A stretch of 64,000 nt of DNA from Cryptomeria japonica (GCF_030272615.1 NC_081414.1:47174501-47238500); one strand, 5' to 3'; positions 20,968-33,639 are shown, counted from the stretch's first letter. The notes: a model not told the origin generated them from the letters alone. A program made the numbers and translations.

Positions 20968-23900
20968 TTACACTCCATGATGAATTATGTCATCTTCTGA
21001 CATCCACATAGCCTTTGAATCAGGTAGACCTGCCCACTTCACAAGATAATGTTTGTAGATGCCCTTTCTTTTCTTCTTGATCACCTTGGTATCCAAGATG
21101 CTTTCCAACTAAACTGGTTGACTAACTGGTAAATCCTTCACCCAATCCTCTTTAGATTGCAATGTGGTATCCATCTAAGAGGTCTAAGATTCTCCTTTAT
21201 AGGGATACAAGTCACAAATATTAAAAATAGGAGATATGACCAAAGAAGGAGGTAGTTCAACCTCATAGGCATTTTGGTCAAACTTATGCACAATCTTGAG
21301 TGGCCCAATCTTCTTCATCATCAACTTGGTTGGCTATCCTTTTGGAATTCTTTCCTTCTTGAGATAAGCCAAAACTAAGTCTCCAACCTTAAATTGCAAG
21401 TTCCTTCTTGATTGATCAGCTTGTTCCTTATATTTTTCTGATTTTTGTTGCAAGGACTGCCATACTTTGTCATGAATTTCCTTAATACCTTAAGAAAAAC
21501 TATCTCCTTGAGAACTCTTGTGGGTCATTGTACTGATATCACTAAGTTCTAAGATGCCTCTAGGATGAATTCCATAAACAATTTCAAAAGGACTTTTACC
21601 TGTGCTCCGGTTGACTGAATCATTGTATGCATACTCTGCTTGGCCGATCACCAAGTCCCAAGTCTGATCATGCTGCTTAGTGAGACACCTTAGGAGATTA
21701 CCCAAGGACCTATTGACCACCTTAGTCTAACCATCTAATTGTGGATGGTAGTCAAATGAAAATGAGAGTCTAGTACCCAACTTCTTCCATAAGGTTCTCC
21801 AGAAGTGACTCAAAAACTTGGCATCCCTATCACTCACAATGCTAACTGGAAGTCCATGGATTCTTACTATTTCTTTGAAGAAAAGACCTACAATATAGGT
21901 GGCATCATTGGTACTCTTACAAGAGATGAAGTGAGCCATTTTGCTGAACATATCTATCACCACATAAATACTATCAAATCCTCTTGGTGTTCTTGGTAAA
22001 TCGAACATAAAGTCCATGCTCAAACATTCCCAAGGCCTTTGGGGTATGACTAAGGGCTGATATAAACCTACATTACTTCCTAATCCTTTTTATCTCTGAC
22101 ATATGGCACATTGTTCAACAAATCTCCTTACTTTTGATTGCAACTTGAGCCAATAGTAAAACCGACTAACCTGCTCCATTGTTTTATCTTTGCCAAAATG
22201 ACCTCCTAGACCCCCTTGTTGTTTCTCTTGAATGATGTTTTGTCTCATAGAGCATTGGGGTATACAAAGGAGATGTCCTTTAAACAACAAACCTTCCCAT
22301 ATCATGTACTTTGAGTAGAAAACATGAGAAGTGTTAGAAAAATCAAAACATGTAACATATATATCAGTAAAATTTTTGTCTTCTTTGTAGAGGTCTCTCA
22401 ACTCCTCCAGCCCCACACTATGCAATTTAATCTCTTGTATGGTCATGACTCTCCTACTGAGTGCATCAAAAACTTTATTTGAGGTTACCTTCTTATGCTT
22501 GATAGTGAAGGTGTAAGATTGTAGGTATTCTACCCACTTGAGGTGCTTCTGATTCAACTTCTTTTGTCCATTGATAAAACTAAGGGTATGGTTGTCAGTA
22601 TAGACCACAAACTCTTTGGGCAGAAAGTAATGATGCCACTTCTTCAAGGCTTACACCATGGCATACAACTCCAAGTCATATGCAGAGTACTTTTGTTTTG
22701 CTTCATTCAACTTTTCAAAGAAAAAGGCTATGGGAAGACCCTCTTGACTCAAAACAGTCCCTATTGCTCTTTGACTAGCATCACACTCAATTTTAAATAA
22801 CTGATTGAAATCAGGTAACCTAAGGGTAGTTAACTCAGCTATCTTCTTTTTCAACAACTCAAATCCCTTTTGGGCCTCCTATGTCCACCTAAATTGACAC
22901 TTGACTCCCCCTTTGATAATATTGAGCACAAGAGCACACACATGACTAAAGTTTCTTACAAACTTCCTATAAAAGGATGCTAACCCATGAAATATCCTAA
23001 CATCACTGATATTCTTAGGTGTAGGCCAACTAAGGATTGCCTCAACCTTACTAGGATCCATTTTTAGACAACCTTGTGAAAAGACAAAACCAAGATATAC
23101 AAGTTCAGTCCTGAGAAACTCACACTTTTCAAGGTTGATTTTGAGTTGTTCCTTTTTCAGCTTCTTCAAGACCATCTCCACATGCTTGAGATGTTTTTCT
23201 TTGGACCCAATAAATATTATAATGTCATAAAGATATACAATCACAAATTTACCTATGAACTCAACCAAGACTTCATTCACGAGCCTTTGAAAGGTTCTAG
23301 GTGCATTAGTAAGACCAAATGGCATGGCCAACCACTCATAGAGGCCAACATTGGTCCTAAAGGATATCTTCCATTCATCCCCTAGTCTGATTCTTATTTG
23401 ATGATAACCTGGTTTTAAATTCACCTTTGTGAAGTATCTTGCGCCCCAAAGATTGTCCAACAGGTCTTCTATCCTTGGCATAGGGAACCGGTACCTTATA
23501 GTGATCTTATTGATTGCTTTGGAATCTATACACATTATCCATTTTCCCCCTTTCTTGGGTGCTAAGATATTAGGTACAACACATAGACTCACACTCTTTT
23601 TTATGATTCCTTTGTCCAAGAGCTCCTTCACTTGTTTGGCAATTTCTTCATTTTGACTACGTGTCATTTTGTAGGCAGCCTTGTTAGGCAAACTTGCCCC
23701 TGGAATCAGGTCTATTTGGTGATTTACATCCCTCATTGGTGGCAAAGAATCAGATAGATCTTCTCCTATTAATTATGCATATTGTTTGAGTAGACCCTTT
23801 ACCTCTTGTGGCACTTCTTCCATTGGATCTTCCTTACCTTCTTCACTAGGTTTGAGCACAATAGCATACCCTTGATCTCCTTCTTGTTTCATCATCTTAA

Positions 23901-24531
23901 GAAACTCTTTCCCACTCATCATCATCACACTTGATCCCACTTGTTTTTCCTATTTTGGATCAAGTAATGGATCCATTTGATACCTCTTACCATTCTTGAT
24001 AATGACATAGCTATTCTTCTCTCCATCATGCTGAGCCTTTACATCAAATTCCCATGGGCGTCCCAACAACAAATGGCAAGCATCCATAGGAAATATATCA
24101 CATAAAATATTGTCCTTATACTCACCAATCTCATAGTCTACCCATTCTTTCTCATTAGCTAAGACATGTTGGCCCCGGTTGAGCCATGACACCTTGTAGG
24201 GAGTGAGATGTGGCAGCATCTTTAACTTGAGTTTATCCATCATTTCAGCTGAAACTATATTCGCAGTTGAACCTGAGTCTACAATCAATTTGCAAATCTT
24301 TCCTTGAGACTTACAAGTTGTTCTAAACAAACTCTTCCTTTGTGGTGGCCCTTGAGCTTGAGGAACCTTCAACAAAGACCTTAGCATTAGACTTTCACCA
24401 TCTATCACTGAGTCTTCCTTGCTGAGAGGGGAAGACACACTTTGATTCTCTTCTTCCTGCACTAATTGTGTTTTTCTCTCACCCATATATGAGTGTGAAG
24501 AGTTGGTTTCTTTCTCTTGATGCCTTCCCAT
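20968..24531 (-). pseudogene. Element B pol: protease, RT, RNase H, integrase, chromodomain
   Basis: One minus-strand frame from 24531 to 20968 with stops at 23950 (TAG), about 23773 (TAA), 22879 (TAG), 22651 (TAA), 22090 (TAA), 21724 (TAG) and 21490 (TAA). Order: aspartic protease VDSGST (~24280); reverse transcriptase from ~23745 with AIVLN-type palm motifs; RNase H with FFEKLNEAKQKYSAYDLELYA (~22750); integrase zinc region ending CAICQR; integrase core MDFMFDLP and VSDRDAKF; chromodomain LESILDTKVIKKKRKG and YLVKWAGLP (~21110-20985). The RT catalytic YLDD reads YLYD (Asp to Tyr, 23227-23229). The integrase Glu of the DDE triad is Lys (21721-21723). Both changes should abolish activity. Chromodomains direct chromoviruses to heterochromatin. 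Confidence 0.9.
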
Positions 24532-24707
24532 TGTGTGGCAAACTTGATTACAATTGTAACATCTACTAGTGAAAACTGAGTTTCCTCTTCCTGAGCTTCC
24601 AAATCTGCCCCTAGTATTGTTTCTTCCTCTAAAGGATCCTCTAAATGCCCCCTTGAAGAGTCTCCACCACCTTCTTGCCTTGAGTTTTCTTCATTCCTTG
24701 ATGTTTT

Positions 24708-25565
24708 CTATCCTCTACCAAAAGTGCCCCTTCCTCTAAAGGATCTGCCACCTCTAAACTTTTGATTTTGTTCACTCCTCTTGATTTTGTCTTCTACCCT
24801 TAATGCTAACTGAAAACACTTATGAATGGTATTAGGAGTAAGGATACTAATTTCATCTTGTATATTTTGACTCAATCCATTCATGTATCTAGCCAATTTC
24901 TCTACCTCATTCTCATGCTTCTTATCTCTGAGGCTTAGTTTATGGAATTCCTCTGTGTAAGCATTGACATCTAGGTCTCTTTGTTTCAAGTTTTGTAGTC
25001 TCTTGTGGATTTGTACCTCATAATCCCTTGGTAGGAATTGTGCCTTGATACTAATATTTATTCTTTCCCATGAAGTGATCTTATTTTTACCTCCTTGCAC
25101 TCTCTCTTCTTGCATCATGTTCCACCATATCAAGGCAGATCCTCTCAACCTTGATTTTGCCACATTCACCTTTTTCTCCTCTATCACCTCCTTGTAATCA
25201 AAATGATTGTTTAGAGCATCCACCCAATCAGATAACTCCTCTCCATTGAGATTCCCTCCATAAATAGGTAACCCATAAAGATTGTCCTTAGAAATGGACT
25301 TGACCGCATCAAGGAAAATCATTTGGTCTTGTGGCATTGCAGTTGTCTCATCTTCCTTTTCTTCCCCTTCTTCTTCTCCCTCAGTCTCATCTCTCCACTC
25401 TATCTTAACCTTCTCTTTAGCCTTCTTGGCATCTAGAGTCTCTCCTCCATCTGCATCCTTTGTTTTAAACTCTTCTATCATCTAGGCCACCAATTCCTTG
25501 ATGGTCTCTTGAGTCATTGCTTTAGGAGGCATTGAACTTGCTTCAGATTCTTCAGGGTCTGACAT
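24708..25565 (-). pseudogene. Element B gag
   Basis: The frame starts at ATG 25565, about 20 bases after the PBS, passes one TAG (25482-25484) and reaches 24708. It shows the retrotransposon gag core: WVDALNNHFDYKE, RLRGSALIWWNMMQEE, FLPRDYEVQIHKRLQNLKQ, VNAYTEEFHKL and VARYMNGLSQNIQDE, ending in an Arg/Gly-rich stretch. An acidic Lys/Glu-rich segment lies before the core. Downstream, in another frame near 24540, a degenerate CCHC knuckle (CYNCNQVCHTMG, final Cys lost) leads into pol. Gag forms the particle and packages RNA. Confidence 0.85.
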
Positions 25566-25585
25566 ACACAGACTGATTCTATAGG

Positions 25586-25600
25586 TTGGCTCTAATACCA
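25586..25600 (-). other. Primer-binding site of element B
   Basis: TGGTATTAGAGCCAA on the minus strand, three bases inside the 5' LTR; one mismatch to the standard iMet-complementary TGGTATCAGAGCC. Confidence 0.8.
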
Positions 25601-25603
25601 CTT

Positions 25604-27157
25604 TGATGTAGGTTTCTTGTGCCTAACTCTCCAATTCACCCTTACTCAAGCTCCTCCCAGGTAACTTGTTAGGGTACACTCCTTAGGCCTCCAAGGCCTA
25701 AACTCTACTAAATTGATTTTGACATGGTCTCCTACTAGGTTCCCAAAGCTCCAACTAGGCTCCAAAGACCTCCACCAAGGATCTTGACTCTAACAGCTTG
25801 TTTAAAGGTTGTGGTTATGTTGTACAAGCATGTTCAAGTTCATTTTATCCATTGACAAGTTTTACACCTTCCTCCCAGGCCCTAGGATTTCAACTTGCTT
25901 CTACCAGCTGCTATTAGGCCTAATTGACTAGCCCTTCCTTGACTGTTTTTGGTATTCTTCCCCAAAATTTCCTAACAACCCCCAGAAATTACATATTTAG
26001 ATACCCATTTGGATGTTAAATGGGATGACTCTGTTTCCCATCTGGGTTTGTTGTACAACTAGGGTTACTGAAAAGGAGCTATTTTTAAGGGATTTAGGGC
26101 TTCCAGGTAGTTTTGGGAGATGTGCTCCAAAATCTTCACCAGTCACAATCACCAACCAAAAAAAACTTGGATTATTTTAGTAAACTTATAGACCTTTCCA
26201 AAACACTATAATTTGCTTGGGTGTCACTTCTCCATGGCTCTGAAAATGAGCAATCACTACTGCCCTCACACACTAGCTACAAGCTTGTGTGTTATTCATC
26301 TCACCCATTCTCCTCCTTGTGGCCTACAAAAATAAAAAACACCTACTCTAAAACTATTTGTAGGGCCTACCCAAGCCATCCACTAGATTACAACTTGTTC
26401 CATCTGTGGATGCTCAGGTAAAATGCATTTATACAATCAAAACCCCAAGTTTCAAGGGTTTGTGAGCAACATTTACAAAAATAGTGATAATTTTTTATCT
26501 AAGGCACTTCAAGACTTCATATCATACTTTTGGAAAGATAAAATAAATTCCTAACTTCCTCTGCTATTATGAGCACTATACCAAACCGTACAGGCCATAC
26601 ACAATCAGAAATCAAAGCAAAATCAGTCCAAACGTGAGGAAAAGCATAGGAAACCCTTGGCAAATGAATTGAATGCAAACCAAAAATTGACTAACTTGTT
26701 ATTGGAGATTCTTAGAAGGTTTTATACACCATTTTAAGTTGGTTCCAACCAACTTCCAATTCCATTTCCTTCATGGATAACTTTTGCCTAAAGATGCAAA
26801 AGTTGTCATGACAATTTTGACAACTTTTACGTATGAGTGCAAAAGCTCACTCCAAGGCTATCAAGGCCTGAAACATCACTCAAATAGAATTTACACAATT
26901 TATTTAAACCATTTCCAAACATTCTAGCAAGTTTCTAGGCATTCACCTGTTACAAACCAAAAATTGACATTTTGACAACATTTCAGGATAATGACAATTA
27001 TGGATCCTGAGCACAACAAAAGTGTGGACAACCAAACTATGGCTTCATAAAGCATCATAGGATTTATTCCACCTTATTATAGCATAAAATAACTTGAAAT
27101 CACACAAAAAATCTAAAATGCAAGAAAAGACAACTTTGAGCTAGGTACTCTGCATCA
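25604..27157 (-). repeat. Element B 5' LTR (right)
   Basis: 1554 bp, TGATGTAGG to GCATCA, partner of 19308-20916. It is followed directly by the CCTTT target duplication. Confidence 0.9.
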
Positions 27158-27162
27158 CCTTT

Positions 27163-29772
27163 ACTTCAAGTTATCATCTTGGAAGAACAGTCAGGTTTTG
27201 TGCCTAGCAGATCCATCCTGGACGAGGTCATTCTTGCCCATGAGGCAATACACTCTACTCATACAACCTCTAGACCCTCTATTTTAATCAACTATATATC
27301 GAAAAGACTTATGACAAAGTGGATTGGAGATTCCTATGCAAATGCATGGCAGCCTTTAGCTTTAATAAAAATTGGATTAACTTGATTTATGCATGCATCT
27401 CTATCCCCCAATTCTCTTTTTTGGTTAATGGTTCCCCACATGGCTTCTTTGAAATCTCTAGGGGTTTGAGACAAGGAGACACCCTCTCCCCCTTTTTATA
27501 TATTATCATGGTAGAAGGCCTTGGTAGGACCATCCATAAATCTCAAGAACTTAGGAACCTAGAAGGGATCAGAATTACAAGCAATGTCAAACTGGTAACC
27601 CACCAACAATTTGCAGATGACACATTACTGCTAGGGAACAGTTCCCTTTCTGAGGCCCGAAACTTCAAAAAAAAATTGGAATGGTATGAGAGAGCCTCGA
27701 GTCAGAAGGTAAACAAAACCAAAACCAGGGTCTTTTTTCTTAACACCAAAGCTAATGTAGAAAAGGATATTCTTAGGGTTCTAGGCTTCCAGTCAGGATC
27801 CCTTTCATGCTTATACCTAGGGATCCCACTGGATAAAGGGACTAGAGTACCCAAGCTTTGAGATAGTGTTCTAGCCAAATTGGAATCAAAGTTGCAATCT
27901 TGGAAAGGCAAATGGCTATCTTTAGTAGGTAGAATTGTTCTGATACATTCAGTCCTCTCAACAATCCCTCAATATTACATGTCCTGCCTAGAGATCCCCG
28001 ACTGCATTTGGGATAGACTTATAAGAATATTGAGATCCTTTTTATGGCAAGGACTGGGTGATAAAAACAAGTATGCATTAATAGCATGGGACACTCATGT
28101 CTACCTAAAATAAATGGAGGTTTAGGCTTTAGGAATATAGATAGTCAGAATAGGGCACTTGGAGCCAAATTAATATGGAAAATTTACAAAGATCCACATC
28201 TAAAATGGGCTAAAATAGTTAAAAATAAGTATCTAGGTAGTTCTGATTCAACCAGTATCTTTAGAGCCTCTCTCCTACCCAAAGGTTCCAGAATATGGAA
28301 TTTCATTTCCTATTGTAGAGAATTCCTTTCTGAACAACTCTCCTAGAATATTGGTATAGGTGATGAAGCTCTATTCTAGGAGGACTCCTAGGGTGGATAC
28401 CCCCTCTTCGCAGCCTAATCCACAATGATTCCTTAAAGCAAGAATTGGAGCTATCTTTAGGAACCCGTGTCAAAGATTATTTTTCCTTCCCTAAATTAGA
28501 TCCATCTTTAGGATGGGTCTAGAAGCCCCTCTTAGTATCCCCCCAACCAAGGAAGTTTTTGTCTACTTATCTCTATCCTCAAGTCTAGAAAACTATTAGT
28601 TAACTCGAGCCAAGACCATCTGATCTGGCTTGGTTCCCCAAATGGGGAATACAGTGTTAAATGGGGCTATAAAGCAACACATAAGTTAGAAACTAGGTCG
28701 ACTTCTAATCTCCCTTTGTCCTTCTGTTGGCATAAGGCATGCTTCCCAAAATATGGAACCTTTCTGTGGATTTCTCTTCAAAAGAGAATCCTCACCAAAG
28801 AACAATTTTGGAAACTAGGCTTTGTAGGCCCCTCTAAGTGCCCTTTATGTTGCAAAAGAGAGGAAGAGGTGGACCACCTATTACTCAATTACAATTTCAC
28901 AACATCATGCTGGCATTGGCTACTTAATAATCTCAATTTAAGTCTGGCCTGTCAATAGGACCTCCTCTCTTTTCTTCAGAGCTAGCTCGTATACCAAAAT
29001 TTTGGGCACTATGCCCACATATGGATTATATCTCCCTCGATCCTCCTTTGGGAAGTATGGAAAGAAAGGAATAGAAGAATTTTCAAAGATAAGGCTCTCA
29101 GCTTGCAATCCCTAATTATCAAAATTGAGGCATCCATTATTGAGATCGCTAATAATTTTATGAGGAAATCCCCTCTGAAGCACACAAAATTCTCTCTCAG
29201 GGATGAATCAATTAGAAATAAATGGACCGGTATAATCCTCCCCATGTATATTGGTTTAGGAGATAATCACAACTTATCTTATAGAAGTAAGTGTGAATGG
29301 GTTCCTTCACCCCAAGACTAGGTTCAAGCTCAATTTCGATGGAGCCTCTCAGGGAAACCCTGGTATAGGCAAAATAGGTTGTGTTATTCACTATGGAGAT
29401 AGGGAAGAAGTGGATTGTATCACTAAACCTATAGGGACAACCACCAATAATGTGGTAGAAGCCACTATAGTGGTAGAAGGGATGTTGCTCTGCCATGAAT
29501 TAGGTATCTAGAATTTGGAAATTGAAGGAGACTCTATGATCATCATCAATTCCCTCAGATGAGGTATCTCTTGCAACTGGAAAATCAACAATTTAATCAA
29601 AAGTGCTAGGGATTTGCTTCCCTATTTCAACTATGTTATCATCAATCATACTTACAAAGAAGGAAATCATAGAGTAGATGAACTTGCTAACATAGGAGTA
29701 GATGTCAAGGAACTCAAAATCTTAGGCAAAACCAATGCTCTACTTGATAAGGAAGTTCCTTCATCCACCTAA
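27163..29772 (+). pseudogene. LINE ORF2 3' part: reverse transcriptase core, zinc region, RNase H
   Basis: Continues ORF2 after element B. EEQSGFVPSRSILD starts at 27181. After a frameshift near 27300 the palm follows: SRGLRQGDTLSPFLY (about 27457) and catalytic FADD at 27610-27621, the usual F/Y-ADD box of plant L1 RT. The thumb and linker (QSWKGKWLSLVGRIVLIHSVLS; NGGLGFRNID) run to about 28346 with frame changes. A zf-RVT region (FGTFLW-like, KCPLCCKREEEVDHLL) lies at 28716-28958. RNase H begins near 29293 (FDGASQGNPG, then NNVVEA and an EGDS motif) and ends with TAA at 29770-29772, with two TAG/TGA-type breaks. An RNase H at the ORF2 C-terminus is known in several plant L1 lineages. Confidence 0.85.
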
Positions 29773-30103
29773 ATGTTATCATATGTCATTCCCAATAGGC
29801 TAGTAACCCAAGCTCAATCCCCCATCTCCCCCCACCTTCTCTCCTAGATACTAGCAATAGCCTACTCCAGTTCCTTTCATTTTTTTCATCTGTTCTAGGT
29901 TTGTGTTATCACTCCTCCTGAATCCTTGGCCTTCCTTTTGCGAGAACATATTTACCCTTCACCCCTACTCTTCTCCATCCCCGATCCATTTTACCTTCCT
30001 CACATATTCAATAATAGGAATCCATTGGTCCAAACGCTGAATTCAAGATCAGACATTCTTCCCCTCACAGCTCGAGAAATACATCTGCAAGGAAACGTAT
30101 CAA
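29773..30103 (+). other. Probable LINE 3' untranslated region
   Basis: Non-coding sequence after the ORF2 stop, C/T-rich at first, running into the microsatellite. No poly(A) tail is seen. The LINE 3' end cannot be placed exactly. Confidence 0.45.
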
Positions 30104-30447
30104 TACACACACACACACATACATATACTCATAAATATACATATATGTATATGTTGACACACATGTAGTCATACTTATATATATATATATTCATACATAC
30201 ATATATATACACACTCATAAATTCACTATATATATATACACTCATAAATTCACAATATATATATAGGTATTCATTTAGATATACTCCAAAACTCATATAT
30301 ACCTTGATAGATATATGAATATTGATATATACATAAGGTATAGACATATATATATATATATACAAATTTTATATATAGGTATATACATATACCTATACAT
30401 ATGTATATATACATATTGATATATATTCATTTATATAACATTAGATG

Positions 30448-30478
<31 letters not shown>

Positions 30479-30521
30479 CATACATAAACACATGTATATA
30501 CGTACATAAATATGTATATAT

Positions 30522-30560
<39 letters not shown>
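30104..30560. repeat. Compound (CA)n/(TA)n microsatellite
   Basis: ACACAC, ATACATAC and long TATATA runs, with interspersed CTCATAAATTCAC-type units, fill about 450 bp. ORFs rich in Tyr/Ile here are artefacts. It lies where the LINE 3' tail is expected. Confidence 0.9.
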
Positions 30561-30562
<2 letters not shown>

Positions 30563-30949
30563 GCATCCACTCATTTATCCACTCTTTGGGCTTTGGCTAT
30601 TATACTGGAGATTTCCAAGAAATCATTGTCTAGGCGATCCTAATGCTTGATGTCTTCCTCTCCTGTAATTATCACTTCATTAATCCACTTCAAATTTTGA
30701 AATATGGTCGTACCCTCTGCTGAGAATTTCATCTCAACGACTGAGTTGTATCAATCATCTCTGCACATGTCGATCATGCAAATATTAATCAGTCACTAAG
30801 CATGTGCAATGTCGAATGATGGAATTTGGAGGATGGATTTGCATTCATTTCTTTACAATATGTCTCTCAAGAAAGTACTCTCACCAATGCTTACTGATGA
30901 GGAATAATTATTTTGGCTCACTCACATTAATTTCAATTCATTCTCACTC

Positions 30950-31665
30950 TTGATTCTCGAGACAGACATTTTGCTTTATTTAGGCTGCTTCTTCTCTACC
31001 TCTCCATTTTTGGCTAAGCGAAATACATACATCATGGATACTATACTCAAGCTCTTGAGATCTAAAAGACAAATGACCATCTCTGGGGAAATAACGACAG
31101 CTCGGCTGAAAGGCCTTATGAAATACCCCCATGACCTGGTCATTAATGAGGTTACTCAAATTTTAGGGGAAGATCTTATCAACAATGAGGATAGGACCAG
31201 AGAAAATTCTCATATTTCCTCTATGTTCCTAGTTGTAGCACTCCATTTCGAGCCTAATAGGGATTTCATTAGGGAATTATGTTTAAAGGTTTTAAGCATA
31301 GCATTTTGATAGAGCTTGATCGAGTAATGGTTAATGTTACTTCTGATCTTTTGGCCCCCAAGCCAAGGCATTATGATATCTTAATGTGGAACAACTGTCA
31401 AGTTCCTCAATTCCCTATACGAATTCATGACAATCCCACAAAGTTTTCCAAAAGATGACCCATCATCCAGAGGAATGCCAACTTCCTCATGTGGTGGTTC
31501 AATGTGAAAACAGCTCCCTACAGCCACTAGTTGGCAATATACCTTCGGGACGAAGGGCTCAACATGGACATGATAGCCGAGATGGAGAATCTGAAATCCT
31601 ATAATTCGCCAAAGGGTTCACCATTGGACCAAGTTGGGGCTCAAGGGAAAGGGCTTGCCTTTTGA
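30950..31665 (+). pseudogene. Unidentified decayed coding remnant
   Basis: Two adjacent plus-strand frames look protein-like. The first (30950-31306) includes RQMTISGEITTARLKGLMKY and HFEPNRDFIRELCLKVL. After a frameshift the second (about 31312-31664) includes PKPRHYDILMWNN, NFLMWWFNVKTAPYS and YLRDEGLNMDMIAEME, with TGA near 31456 and TAG near 31528. Composition and few stops suggest real coding origin. I recognise no family. It lies between the LINE microsatellite and the TRIM, with no LTRs around it, so it may be a retro-element cargo ORF or a host pseudogene. Confidence 0.45.
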
Positions 31666-32225
31666 GTAAGATGTTGTTGGCAACAATCTGTTTAATCTAA
31701 GCCAAGCTAATCTATTTGAAATATTCTGATACTTTACTATTTTTAGATAGGAGATGACTTGCTTTTTTGAATTTATATGTTTACAGTAATCATAAGTTCA
31801 AGATAACTACTACTATATGCAGATGCTTAAGATAACTCCTATGATATGCAATAATTTTTTAGTGGTTTTCACATATTTATATCATTGATTTTAGGATGTA
31901 GAAAGGATGCAATTTTATGCTATAGGTTATTAATGAAGTATCTATCTCAGCAAAAGTATACACACGTAGATGTAGGTGTGTTCATATAATGCAAAGCAAA
32001 ATTATTAACACATTTACATTCATGTGGTTATAGGTATGATGTTGTAGATACTTCTGTTAATATTTCACCTTCATACATTTGGGATCATGTGATTGGGGTA
32101 CATTGGGTTCCTTCGCCTCATTTTGCTCTCCCGAGTGGCTAACCTTTAACCCTATCAATTTTTTTAATTTATTTTTACCACGGTTGTAATGGCCCTAGTT
32201 CATTTTATATTTTCATTTTTGTAGA

Positions 32226-32567
32226 ATATAGTTTTGCAGGACAACCTTACTCTAGGAACTTCAATGGCACCAGTCTCTAAGTCTTAGTTGGAGTCGATGC
32301 AGGAGGCTGCCTTCCTTCCATGATATTATGCGGTTATATGGGTATTCTAACTTTGAGTGTGCAAGGAAGTATTGCTCTGTGTTTGCAGAATTCAAAATCC
32401 AGCTCGCTCATCCCCAACTCGGTCAGCATTCGACTAAATCCTTGGTCTCCCTGACCATTCCTTACCACCTAGAGGATTCACCTACAATTCAGTCCCATGA
32501 TGTAGAAGTCAAGTTTAAACTATCGACATCAAGATGTATTCGTCAAATTATTATTGTAATCCCTTAA
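32226..32567 (+). pseudogene. Possible second exon of the unidentified remnant
   Basis: An open stretch (ATG-like start used at 32328, stop 32565-32567) includes YGYSNFECARKYCSVFAEFK and LTIPYHLEDSPTIQS. It follows pyrimidine-rich sequence ending in TTTTGTAG or TTTTGCAG (about 32222-32239). The preceding remnant ends at TTTTGA-GTAAGA, a good 5' splice context (about 31665), so a ~560-bp intron is possible. This is a guess; no homology was recognised. Confidence 0.25.
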
Positions 32568-33474
32568 GAAGTTAGACTTTTGGCTACCAGGGACATATAA
32601 ATTATTCCAGGAATTTTCCTTGGGCAAGACCAAAGGTTTTCTTCATTCGGTTCTTTCCTATCGACGCCTACACCAAACCGAATTTGTACAATATTGTAAT
32701 TATTTTTTTCAAATTAATAAAGTTTATGGCCTCAACCCAATATCGATAAAAAATAAATAAAAAATTTTGATTACTTTTTATATTTTATATTTTATTTTTA
32801 TTGAAAGTAGGTCATGAGCACTTAAATATAAGATTGATTATCTTGACCAGAATAAATACTAAAATTTATTTAAAATTTTTGAAAAAAATGAGATGCACTA
32901 GAGAAAAGAATCTATGCCAAGATGATAATTTTTTCTAATTTGGATAAATAATGAATAAGAAAGATGGTGGCAAATGGAAAGAGTTATATTTCAGTACATG
33001 CAACTTTTCAAATTTATTGAAAAATATATATTTATAAAAAATAGTAAAAAATATATCCATGCACTGAAGTTTCAAGTTATCAATATACACAAAAAAATTG
33101 AAGAAAAGAAGGTAAAATTTATTAAATAAAGTGTGGCGGCTTGTGTAACTTCAATTTCAGCATTTTATCAACAAGTAAATTATGGTGTTTACTTTATACA
33201 AAACTATATTCAAATATTTTTTTTAATTTAATAAAAAATTACAAACATAAAATACACAAAAGAATGTACATTTTATTACTTTACATCATTTCAAAATTCA
33301 AAACATATATTTCACTTTTTTTTATTCAATTTGAAAAGTTGAATCAGCATTAGCCATTTCCTTTATAAAAGTGTGACACAACTTTGTACTTGTACCCTTT
33401 TCAAAGTTGTCAAGAAACATGGACAACAAAAGGTAGTTAATGGCTAACCACTTCAAAATATGATTAGAGCTGTT
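32568..33474. other. AT-rich sequence, nothing recognised
   Basis: Very AT-rich, with polyadenylation-like AATAAA words near 32720-32760. No ORF, LTR or RNA gene is supported. Confidence 0.4.
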
Positions 33475-33479
33475 AAAGT

Positions 33480-33597
33480 TGTTGACTTGGTCAGAATCTC
33501 CTTCGGGATTGACAACATGTTCTTCCTCCCGCCTCTTGTGGATCCTTGTCTCTGACTACTCTCCCATTCATTAACAACTCAAGATTTTGGTGTAACA
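33480..33597 (+). repeat. TRIM 5' LTR
   Basis: 118 bp, TGTTG...AACA. It shares the TCCTTCGGGATT, TTCCTCCCGCCTC and GTGGATCCTTGTCTCT blocks with its partner. Confidence 0.88.
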
Positions 33598-33639
33598 ATA
33601 GTGGTGATTCCAAAATTGGTATCAGAGTGATGGGTTATA

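Larger units (their letters stand above)
19308..27157 (-). mobile_element. Element B: Ty3/gypsy chromovirus, full length but inactivated
   Basis: 7.85 kb, minus strand, flanked by CCTTT. LTRs are 19308-20916 (3') and 25604-27157 (5'), with TGATG/CATCA-type ends. PBS TGGTATTAGAGCCAA (iMet-like) lies next to the 5' LTR and the purine run ACAGGGGAGTA next to the 3' LTR. Gag, protease, reverse transcriptase, RNase H, integrase and a C-terminal chromodomain occur in Ty3/gypsy order. The chromodomain assigns it to the chromoviruses. LTRs differ by several percent and by indels, including about 60 bp missing from the right LTR. In-frame stops and catalytic substitutions make it non-functional. It lies inside LINE ORF2. 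Confidence 0.93.

Noticed and set aside
30129-30633. Tyr/Ile-rich ORFs on both strands
   Set aside because: They are translations of a TA/CA microsatellite.
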